From the NCBI GenBank assembly GCA_946894095.1, contig OX335652.1:457001-521000 (forward strand): DNA of 64,000 nucleotides, in the 5' to 3' direction. How positions within the stretch are numbered: position 1 is the stretch's first letter; every line of letters starts with the position of its first letter. Below are positions 50,101 through 62,100 of this stretch, in pieces. Source of the DNA: Incurvaria masculella (Eukaryota; Arthropoda; Insecta; Lepidoptera; Incurvariidae). The translations under genes and the position numbers were made by a program. The notes beneath the pieces are model-generated. The model ran no database searches and had not been told where the DNA came from. It saw nothing but the letters and a program-made list of their open reading frames with translations.

Positions 50101-53100
50101 TAAAACTGTAGGTCCCCTTCCCCTACTAGGTGGTAGGGTTTAAGCCTGCCCGGGTTGGTACCATCGCATTGGATGAAAAGATGGTCGAAGCGGCAATGAA
50201 AAATTGTCCGTGTTTTCCATCCAGTTAAATGTAGCCGTGCTCATAAAGGGAAGGTCCTGGCATGGCACCTAATTCCTTCGGGAATGTGGTGTATTGGGCT
50301 AATATCATAACGGTAGTGGTGTGGTATAAGCCATCCATGTCCGGTCGCATAAAAAAAAAACATGTCAACAAGCTTTTAGTAGTTCATCCATACTTAACGT
50401 TATAAATGCGAAATTAACTGTGTCGGTCTGTCTGTTACGTTTTCACATCTAAAGAGCTGGACGAATTTTGATGAATCGGTATAGAGATAGTCTAGACCTT
50501 GAAGAACTATATAGACTATTTTTTGTAGCGAAAATCTATCACTCGAAGGAGGTGAAATTGGGGATGAGATAGGGAACTGGTAATATCCAGGAAATACCAC
50601 GGCCCGACATCAGTCCAAAACGATATTGACCCGAGCGGAGCCGGGTACCTCAACTAGCATTTTTATGTTTCGGATAACGTCAGAAGATTGAAAGGACATG
50701 TAGTTGCTAACCTAGACATAAGAAACGTATCTCGATGAGAGATCGCAATCCAGCAAAAAATCTGCTCATAGTGATGCACTGAATGCAGATAGTCTATGTA
50801 GACTAAAAGATAAACTCGCTTATGAGATGTTTGTATTAGCTAACAGTTCGATGACTAATGTAGCAATCATTACAAAAGATAAAACCTCTTATCAAATAAT
50901 CACCATAAGTGCAATAATTTGGATGAATCATCAATCACAAACTGCCTGGTTGAAGATCCGTTTTTTATTCTCCAATCATTGTCACTTGAAGAAGTCACTA
51001 AATACAAATTGATTGTACTAAACCTGTCACATAAATTGGTTACAAGAATTTGGCAAAATATCTTAAATAATTGCTTATCAGAATGCAGGTCTATTCCCGA
51101 ACACGAGGATTTGCTTTTTTTTATGTGACTGAACATGGATGGCTAATACCACACCTTCTGTCATGGTATTAGCCCAAAACACCACATGGGAACTAGGTGC
51201 CATGCCAGGACCTTCCTTATATTGCCCGGCCACATTGAACTGGATGGAAAACACGGACAATTTTCATTGCCGCTTCGACCATCGTTCATCCAATGCGATG
51301 GTACCAACCCGGGCGGGATTAACCCTACCACCTAGTAAGTAAGGAAGGGGACCTACAGTTTTAACGTGGAATCCGAACCACGGCCAGCCTCTCTCAACGG
51401 TCGAATGGTCACCCATCCAAGACCAGAACGGACCCAGCGTTGCTTAACTTCGGAGAGCGATCGCCCAAGTGTCGCGCCACAGGGCCATTGAGGCTGACAT
51501 TGAGGATAGCTGGGAGCAGTGATATGGGATTGGTCCCCAGAGGAACCTTAACCTTTCATCATTTGTTATAATTAAAAATAAGCCTAAAATTGTGTAAATC
51601 TTTCTACAATAAATAATCACAATAAGATTGAGGATTTGAGGTACACAGACAATGCAATAGTTTTTCAAGCCAACTGGAACATGCATAACGTTTCGTCGCA
51701 CAGGACTACCTGGAGGCGTCCGGCATGGAGGCGGCGTGTGCGGGGGCCGGGGAGGCGCCGGAGGACGCCGGCAGCTCGACGTCGCTGCCGGCGGCGTCGG
51801 CGGAGCACCCCGTGTTCGCGCGCTCCAACTCGCAGCCGCCGCCCATCACGCTCACGCCGCCCGGTACGCGCCCGGTTCCTCACTCTCCCGCCTCTCCCGC
51901 ATGACTATTGTCATGGCATGACATGTGTCTGGCGTGGAGGCAGTGGCGGGACTGCACTGAAGGCACTGCCCACAACACGAAGGGTTCCGTACCATCTTAC
52001 AAGATTTTTAAACAATCACGTTTTTTAGGGTTCCGTACCCAAAGGGTGAAAACGGAACCCTATTACTAAGCCTCCTCTGTCCGTCCGTCCATCCGTCCGT
52101 CCGTCCGTTTGTCACAGGGCAGTATCTCATGAACCGTAATAGGCAGGCAGCTGAAATTTTCACAGAGTGTGTATTTATTTTGCCGCTATAACAACAAATA
52201 GGTAAAATAAAATAATAATAAAAATTAAGGGGGGGTCCCATACAAAAAACGTGATTTTTTTGTGTTAAATCTTGTATGATGGTACGGAACCCTTCGTGTG
52301 CGAGTCGACTCGCACTTGGGCGTTTTTTTTAATTATGTCAATATTTAATTACTGACAAAAAATTCGATTCTGAGTTGTTTGATGCCAAATCAAAATGAAG
52401 TTGCATGAAATGCATTTCTTGGTTTTTAGCTGGATTGTAATGTTTCCGCCTGAGAAAACCAATAATGCAAATTCGTTTTTGTACCACTCTTAGAATAATA
52501 ATTTCCAGTGAAGGAAAAACATGGGAAAATCCTGTCCACAGCTTGGTGGACGAAATTTCAAGCTAAATAATTAAGCTGAACACTGTTTATCCTTAACGTA
52601 AAATGCAATGCTTGTTTATTTGTTCGAATAACAAAGTTTTCAAGGCAAATAATATATTTTAATGCAACTGTTGCATTTAATTATTTTGTTTGCATGCATT
52701 ACGTTAATAAAAATAAAGCACTCCCAAACTGGTTGCACAAGTCTTGGCAGGCAGGTGGCCTCTCATTACAAAATAAAAGTTGAGAATGCAGACGTTGTAA
52801 TGAGTTCAATAGCCATCGAGGCCCTCCTTTACAAACACACACAGCATTGTTCGCTTTGTTCACTCGGGACTTTCCCTTCGACATTCTGAACTACAGCAGT
52901 GTTGCCATTTCAGCACTTTCTTCGCTAAACAGCTGCTTCATGCTGTTTAACGAAGAAGGTGCTCAAGTATCGACAAATTGAAATGTTTTTTTTTCTGGCA
53001 ACTACTGCTAAAGCTAGATTATCGAACTGTAAGTGGTAGGGTTACGCCCACCCGGGTTGGTACCAGCGCATGGGATGAAACTATGGTTAAAGCGGCAATG

Positions 53101-56100
53101 AAAAATAGTCCGTGTTTTTCTCCCATGTAGCTGTGCTCATAAAGGAAAGGTCCTGGCATGGCAACTCATTCCTTGGGGATTTGGTGTATTGGTCTAATAT
53201 CATAATGGTAGTTTAGTGGTATTAGTCATCCATGTTAGGTTCCATAAAAATTAAAAAATAAACTGAACTTGAACTTTCAATACCAACTAAAATACAAAAT
53301 GCATTTTTTTATTTGGCCTAAATTGTTTAGCTACTTCTGTTTTTTTTTCGGTCTCAAAATGTCGGCTTTAAAAGCAACTTTTTCGCCACTTTTTTGAAGT
53401 TATGTGGCAACACTGCCAGAGAGGGACAGGCAGTCATTTAGTATTGTGTAGACTTTAGTAGATGTAGTATGTAATGGATATCCAATACTATTGATCCCGA
53501 TTGAGCTTAAAGTTTAATGAAGTTTTAGAATGTGTTCCAATCGAGCATCCTAAATTGTTGTTATATTGTTATTGTTAAATGTCTATTCTGTACACATTTT
53601 GCAATTGATTTTAATCTACTTCCTAATTAACAAGAGTCTTACATTTTTAGAGATGCATTTGTGTCAATAGATATAAATAGTATAATAGTAGTGTTCCCCC
53701 ACGTTCATACAAATTATTTTATACTTTTTAATAACAATTTAAAAACCTAGTAGATTTTCATAGTGTTACAAGATGCAACCGAGCAACGAATGACAAACTT
53801 AGCACAGACAAAAAATTTGTTTGTTTTATTTGTTTTTGTCTAGTTAGATGTGCCCTTTGGTAAATATTTAACGGTGATGATATTTGTGACCATATCGGTT
53901 AGGATGGACACTGAGATTCCAATGGACCCGGTGAAGTTGTAGTTATTTAAATATTGTTTAAAGAATAACAAAGATTTGAAGAAAAATTTAACGAATCGTT
54001 CGGAAAGTGGGTATGCGGTGCGAGTGGGTGGAGATTGACGGATGGACGGTGGGCTTTCCAGTGAACGGTGCGGGGTACGGCGCGGGCGGCGGGGCGGCGC
54101 CGGAAGAGGCCGACGCGCTGCCCACAGACGTGTCTGACTCGAGCGACAGCGACCGGGACAAGCCTCAGGGGTAAGCGCACCCTTAAATTGTCCGTTTCAG
54201 TTGAGCGCATAAGTCACTACAGTTTTATATTAACTTTATTTAAAATTGTGCCAGGACAGGTGTGCATAGTTTTCTATGCTGTACCCTATGGGTGTATTTT
54301 CAACTTTGGTTTTCGGAAATAATTGATCTATTAGTCTCGGAAAGAAATCAAAGCCGATCTTACATCTGCAAAATCGGTATCTGTTTTTTTTATTAATAGT
54401 ACATAAGTATTGTACACTAGGAAAAGAAAATCAATATCTTCGATAAGGGTTTCTATTGCCTCTTTCTAACTAACTGAAGGTTGTTTCCCTAGGGCAGATG
54501 ATTGCACCAGCATAAAACACACATTTTGTGGGAGGTTTTAAATACTCTGAAAGAAACCAACCCATTCTGTATTAGAATAATATTGTACTAATTGTATGTA
54601 TAATTGATACAATTTATTTTACGCGTGTATCGTATTGATTCGCCCGACAACAAGCTCTTACCGCCTGTCCGCACGATTTGTAGCCGTACGTCGCAGGATC
54701 AGTCTGAGAGCGGGCACTGGAGACGCGCAGCCCCCCCAGCCTGGTTGTCTGCGCAGGTTGGGCGGTGGGGGCGGGGGTGGGGCAGCGCGCTGCCAGGAGT
54801 CGCACGAGGGGCGCGTGCTGCTGCAGGCCGAGGTGCCCGTCAACGTGGACCAGCTGTTCACGATGCTCTTCACCAACTCCAAGTTCTGTCTGGAGCTGCT
54901 CGCGTCGCGCGACACCTGCGACTACATGCAGGTACGGGGGAGGCGAGGGCAGCCGGGACACCTTTCTGCGGGTCTACTCATGGAAGCGAACACGAGAACT
55001 TCTGTCAAACTCTACATAGAAAAAACCGGCCAAGTGCGAGTTGGACTCGCACACGAAGGGTTCCATACCATCGTACAAAAATTAACACACAAAAATCACG
55101 TTTTTGGGGTTCCGTACCCAAAGGGTGAAAACGGAACCCTATTACTAAGCCTCCGCTGTCCGTCCGTCCGTCCGTCTGTCACAGGGCTGTATCTCATGAA
55201 CCGTAATAGGTATGCAGCTGAAATTTTCACAGAGTGTGTATTTATTTTGCCGCTATAACAACAAATAGGTAAAATAAAATTATAATGAAAATTAAAGGGG
55301 GGTCCCATACAAAAAAACTGATTTTTTTTAATTAAATCTTGTACGATGGTATGGAACCCTTCGTGTCCGAGTCCAACTCGCACTTGGCCGGTTTTTGTAT
55401 GGGGCCCCCTTTTATTTTTATTATATTTTTATTTTACCCATTTGTAGTTATAGCGGCCAAATAAATAAACACTCTGTAAACATTTCAGCTGCCTACCTTT
55501 TACGGTTCATGAGATACAGCCCTGTGACAGACGCACGGACGGACAGCGGAGGCTTAGTAATAGGGCACCCTTTGGGTACAGAACCCTAAAATGTACACAT
55601 CTTTTATTTTCTACATAGAGTTTGACATAATCGAATAAAAGAACTACTCGTCTTCGCTTTCCTGAGTAGACCCACTGAAGCTATAATCTGCGCCCCAAAC
55701 ATATAAGCTAGAAATCGACAAGTGTAGTCAATTTTTCGCCCTATGGAGTTGTCTATTTAAAGTTGTGAAGGTCCCTGAATGTTGGAAATTAATTTAAAAT
55801 CAAAGAGAAGCGAGTAGCTTCTCTTAAAATTTTTTCAACCCATTGATATGCTCCCTATACACTCTATGGCCTGTTCACATACACTTCGATGATTGGTAAT
55901 GAACAGCCGTCATAGGCGAGTGAGCAAGTAAGTGCAGGGTTGTCCTAACAGTGATTCACCTGTAGCATGTCACCACAACTGTTGCAGTCGGCGTGGAAGC
56001 ACAACCCGGAGTCGGGTCTGAAGTGCAGGCAGGTGAGCTACACGCTCGCGCTCACGCAGCCCATCGGACCCAAGACCGTGCACGTCACGGAGACTCAGGT

Positions 56101-59100
56101 GAGCGCGCACGCGCACACACACATTTGCACTCAAAGTCTTCACTTTCTGACTGACAATTTGGAAATAAATAATCTTGTCCATCAAAGTTTTTTTGCAATT
56201 GTAAAAACCTAATAAGTTGTGAAGGGGATCGATAGTTTTGCATGGGTTCATAACTTTGAAGCAAGCGTACTAGTAGTAAAATCCAAAAGAGAATCTGCTA
56301 CCTGTTCTGGCTAGGCTAAAAGCCAATCTGATTTACTTACACATTGCAAACTACCGAAACACTATGACTTGATAACCTACAAATCTGGTATCTTATTGTT
56401 GTGTGTGTTCTTAACTCTAATTTGACCTAAACATGGGCAGAGACTTTGCTGCGGCCATAGACTAAAGTCATACCAATGTTGAATAGAGATAATAAAAGTC
56501 CACAGGTGGCGTTGTAATTCACATTTCAGAATACATTCAAGAAAACCATCCAAGTGCGAGTCGGACTTGCACACGAAGGGTTCCATACCATACAAGATTT
56601 AACAACACAAAACAATCGCGTTTCCACCCATTTTTTTTAAATTTTATCTTTTTAGGCTTCCGTACCCAAAGGGTGCCAACGGAACCCTATTACTTAACCT
56701 CCGCTGTCCGTTCGTCCATCTGTCACAGGGCTGTATATCATGAACCGTAATAGATAGGCAGCTGAAATTTTTACAGAGTGTGTATTTATTTTGCCGCTAT
56801 AACCTATTATGGTTCATGGGATACAACCCTGTGACAGTTGGACGGACGGACGGACAACGGAGGCTTAGTAATAGGGTTCCGTTGGCAACCTTTGGGTACA
56901 GAACCCTAAAAACCACTTAATGTCCATGATATTGCACTATACTTTCTTTTGTAAATTGTTTTTTGTGGAGTATTAAAGAATTTTCAATCAATCAATCGAT
57001 CAATATTTTTAATTTGCAATGCCATTACTTAATTTGTAATTTAAATGTAACATTTTCATCACGCCTACCTGGGCAAAATTTAATCCATGCATCCGCATAG
57101 TCGGGTGATATATGGTCAACTTTTCTTTCCACTAATATGTTTAAACAAAAGAGACAGAGAGAAATTAAACGCCGCTTCTTTGAGACATATTCCCTATCTG
57201 TAGACTAAATAAGAATTATAAATGTGTAATATGAGTCAAGTTGAAATGTGGTGTCAGGTGATGAACAAGTGCTCGAAGCCAGGGCAGGGCTACAGCATCG
57301 ACATCTCGACGGTGAACGCGGGCATCCCGTACGGGGATTCGTTCTTCGTGGTGAATCACTACTGCCTGCAGCGGCGCGGCGACGCGAGCACCGCGCTGGC
57401 GCTCTACGGCAGCATCAAGTACAAGAAGTCAGTGTGGGGCATCGTCAAAGGTGAGCACATTGTGATGACGGACAAAACTAGGAGATCCACGAATACCTTA
57501 ACGTAACCAGAATCAATGAGGAAATTCAGATGCGCTCAAAATCCTACAAATCACGACTACAAAATCACACAAATCCTCTAGCTGTGGAGTAGAACACTAA
57601 AAATGATGTAACACGGCTGAAGCGACCCAGTATTATAAAAGGCCGAATTATAAAAACAATAATAATAAATACAGTAATAAAATATATAAAGAAATATGAA
57701 GCTAGTCATCATTAAACGGAAGCTTTTCAAGTCATATCCACATACCCAAACCTTTGATTAAGGCTCTAAACTCAGGCTGATTGCAGAGAGACAAGACACA
57801 CAAAAAAAATGTTGACTGAATGAAGGTATACTGTATGGACCGGACCCTATATAATAAGGAAAGAGGTATGCCATCTACTAAGCTTACTATGAGACCTGCT
57901 GCCCCAAATTTAAAAAAACAACCAACCCAACGTAAACGTACCGGCCACGTGCAAACCTAAAAAATAAACATATTGGAGGGTTTGTGTGGGTGGGAATTGA
58001 CTTGACGAAATCATTTTTAGAGCACATTCGCGCGCAGTGGAGATGTTTCCACTGTGTGGCATACGACGCGATGCCGGATTCCTATACAATTATATGATCA
58101 CTGTGTCCATACGACGGAGACGCAATATCGAGCGCGTGCCACATCTTCCTATCTTTTCAGCGGTATAACTGAAGACTGAAATGCGGATGGTTGGAATTCC
58201 AGATGTCAAAGATGGATATCCCGTGAATTGGATTGCGGAGTAACTGTCCACAAAGCTGCCGTAAGCACGATGGGAGGCCACCTGCTGTTGTCCCTACCTG
58301 CATGGGACCCGAATGTGTCTGGTGAAACCACTGAAGAGACAGGAAGGAGAAGTGGCATGCGCCCGATATCGCGTCTCTGCGGTCAAAATGACCATAGGCG
58401 GCGCATTATATGCCACACAGTCGAAACATCGCCAACACAAGCGAATGTGCTCTAAAATAGCGTTCGTCAAGTCAGTTCCCACCCACACACACCCTTGAAT
58501 ACGTCAGTGACTATGTATGCATGTGGCATGTACATTTAAGTTGGAGAAAATTGCAGACAGCAGGTCCCATACATGCTAGGCGCGCTCGATGCCATATCTC
58601 CCCCCTTTTAATCTATGGGTAAAGCCATTGATAGCTGATGGGTGTGATTAATTGTAAATTGACACTGGATGGATGTTTGAACCCTTATTTTGGAAAGGAT
58701 ATAGACCTTGTGGAGGGCGTTCAGAGACGGGCCACAAAAATGATTGCAACGCTTAAGGTCGGCCCGTAAGCACCTGAAAATTTCGCCTCCCATACAAACG
58801 TACTTTACTAATCATTTGAAAACCACTGTTCCAACTTACTTGATATTTGGTATCTAATATTAGGCTACAAATATCTGTGTCTGCATGCCTTTGTTTTTTC
58901 GGTAAATGTATTCTGGGTCAAACCACAGAGAAAACAAAATTTGTATGAAGATTTTCTTTTTGCATTCATTTCATTCGGTTTGGAATTTTCAAAAAAACAA
59001 AAGCATGCAGACACAGATATTTGTTACCTGATATTAGATATTAAATATCAATTTAATTGGTATAGCGGTTTCCAAATGATTAGTAAACTACGTTTGTATG

Positions 59101-62100
59101 GGGAGCATAGCTTACGGGCCGTTCTTAAGAAGCAAAGCTATGAACATCGACTTAAAGTTCTCGGACTCAGCACCCTAGAGGAACGCCGCCAGCGACAGGC
59201 CTCATAGAAACATACAAAATCCTTAATGATTACTATAATTTACCAAATCTCAAAGAAATGTTCACAAAATATACTAACATACACCTTAGAGGGCACAGCT
59301 TAAAACTAAACCACTCTGCATCAAATTCCAACCCCAGGAAACACTTCTTGGTGAACAGAGTTGTAGACTCTTGGAACAAGCTACCGGAGGAGGTCATTAG
59401 TGCTGAAACTGTAAATGGATATTTTTTTTTTAAATTAAATTAAATTAAAAATTAGTAACCAACTAGACAAACACTTAAAGGCAGTAAAAATAACAAATAA
59501 TCAATAATAATAATAGACAATCAATAAATAAAATCAAAATAAATATAGAATGTGAATGATAAGTAATATTAGTAATACCATTTTTTTTTTAAAATATACA
59601 AGTGCACTCCAGTAAAAATGAAATTCATGCATCAGCTTCAAGCTGCTAGTGATATAAATAACATAATAATAAATGTTGCGGGCGGGCAGGGTTCATCGAG
59701 AAGAACACGTTCGTGGGCCTGGAGGACTTCGCCCGGCTGCTGGAGCTGGCGCTCGCACGCGAGACGGACGGCGAGCGCGCGCTCACCAAGCGCAAGGGCA
59801 AGCGGCGGCGGCGCGCCACCTGTAAGTACCGGCTCTCTACGCTTTCTCACGTGGAGACCCTTTTTTTAGGGTTCCGTACCCAAAGGGTCAAAACGGTGTT
59901 TTGTTGTGTTGTGTGTGTTTGGACCAGGATGGCTAATACCACATCCCAATTATTAGCCAAGATATTAGCCCAACACACCGCATTACCGGAGGAATTAGTT
60001 GGCATGCCAGGACCTTTCCTTTATGAGCACGCCTACATTGAACTCGATGGAAAGCAGGGACAAGTTTTCATTGCTGATTCGACCATCTTTTCATCCAATG
60101 CGATACAACCACCTCGAGTGGGCTTACCCCTACCACCTTTATACACGGATTCCGAACCATGGAACAGTTCGCATTTGTACGAAATGCACTTATCCAAATC
60201 AGAGAGAGAAAGACCTCTGAGATGGAAGGCGAGTGCCGCCACGAGCCGCATATGCATACGACCCTAAGTACATACTAAAAATTCTTAACTTTTTGGAAAT
60301 GAAAAACCACATCAATTAAAAAAAACATTTCCTTTAACCAATCACCGAAGTTAGAACACAGAAGAACGACAAGGTGTCCTCACAAATTTTGCAGAATGCT
60401 TACAACCAAATGTAACTACAACATTTTTATGTACTACATGAATGAACAAATAATAATCACGTTTAAACTTCTTATAAATAAATCTTCGCACACCTACTGG
60501 CAGTGTGTTGACCGTAGCCATCGAGTCTGGAAGGCCGGGGGCCGCGACCAAAACTCATCCATATAGCAGCATCGAAGCCACATTTTAGTGATGATAAATA
60601 TACTGATGGTTATTACATTAAGCGTGTTTATCTGTAGTTCTTAGTAGCTCTGTATAGAATACAGTACACTTGTATTCTGAAATAATGAAGGCCTTTTGCC
60701 GTTTGTTAGTCTAGTTAGACAATTCTAGGCCTGGAATAACCACTCTCGAGACTTACAAGGCATTTTCGAGGTAAATAGGTTATACTCTGACACATATGTC
60801 TGCCCAAATTAGTTCCGATTTGATATCGTACAATTGTGTTTGTAAACAGTAATATAAATTCGGAACACACGTATTCACAGTATCCACTTTCTCTGCAATC
60901 TCTGCAATATATGCATTTCGGAACATAGGGTTAGTAGCTGGCGCAGGGAGGACCCATTAACAGCGTCGAGACGCTTCTCTCCTCCACCGTAGCTCGGTGC
61001 TTGCCGAGCGTTCAGCATGCCTACCCGGCGCGTGTGCGTTGCGCAGCGTCGTCGCCGGAGGCGGCGGGCGCGGGCGCGGCGGGCGCGGGCGGCGCGGCGG
61101 GCGCGGGGGTGGGGGCGGCGGCGGCGGTGAAGCGCGCGGGCGAGCCGCCGCCGCCGGGCGCCGCGCGCGCCACCGCCCGCTGGCTGCTCGGCGCGCTGGC
61201 GCTGCTGCTGCTGCTCAACGCGCTGCTCTACTGGCGGCTCTACTACTGGCACCCGCCGCCCTACCTCATCGGACGGGCGCACTTCGATGATCAGTGAGTC
61301 CTTACATATATAGATTGCAGACTCAAAACAAACACCTAATTCACACCTTTCATTCATACACAAGCAGTATACACCCTAATTCACCCTCACACATCTCACT
61401 ACACTCACACGGCAGCGGCTGAAAACCAGCGCCAGGCAGGGTCATTTAAGTACCTCCCTGACATGCTTAGCCTTGACCGTTTTTGCACACTACTGCTAGA
61501 TATTTACTGTTCCAACGTAAACTGTAATTAGTACAAATATTTTAACGATAACTATCACGGAACACCGTAAAAAATTTGCTATTAACTATATTTTTCTTTT
61601 CTTTCATTCTGTCCTCCTTCCATGGAACTTGAAACTAACGAAAGAAGCTACAGGTATTCATTAGTTTGTCTTTGAAATTATATGTTTACATTTCATGAAA
61701 GAAACACATTATTTTTTTATGTGACTGGACATGGATGGCTAATACCACACCTTCTGTCATGGTATTAGCCTAACACACCACATGGGAACTAGGTGCCATG
61801 CCAGGACCTTCCTTATATTGCACGGCTACATTGAACTGGATGGAAAACACAGACAATTTTAATAAGATTTTTTCATAAGAAAGTATGTACTTTTCCCAGC
61901 AAAATATTGGATTCCATTACTAGAAAATGTTGTGCATACAAACCCTCATTTCGCCCTGGTAGTTATTAGAAAAGTAATGCACTCCCTATGGGCATAGATA
62001 AATGATTTTAGGGAATTATTGCTAACATCATACAAGTGTTGAATAGGGATAACAAAGGTCAACACATGGCGTTTCAATTTACATTTGAGAATATATTAAA

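Larger units (their letters stand above)
54970..55673. mobile_element. Palindromic MITE (GGTCTACTC family), copy 2, hosting two R1 elements
   Basis: Ends 'gggtctactcatggaagcg' and 'cgctttcctgagtagaccc' are inverted, as are 'gtcaaactctacatagaaaa' and 'ttttctacatagagtttgac'. An R1 lies between and is itself interrupted. Begins 38 bp after the exon 10 donor. Confidence 0.85.

Noticed and set aside
51390..51470. Functional 5S rRNA gene
   Set aside because: Only the internal part resembles 5S and it is continuous with a SINE body; the ends of 5S are missing.
53947..54210. Minus-strand frame at Aster exon 9
   Set aside because: Antisense shadow of the exon encoding PTDVSDSSDS.
54604..55128. 174-codon frame through Aster exon 10
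   Set aside because: It is in the wrong frame over the exon and runs into an R1 element; the frame giving VDQLFTMLFTNS is the real one.
61021..61363. Long minus-strand frames opposite Aster exon 14
   Set aside because: Shadow frames of a very GC-rich exon; the plus strand carries the conserved membrane span with matching splice phases.
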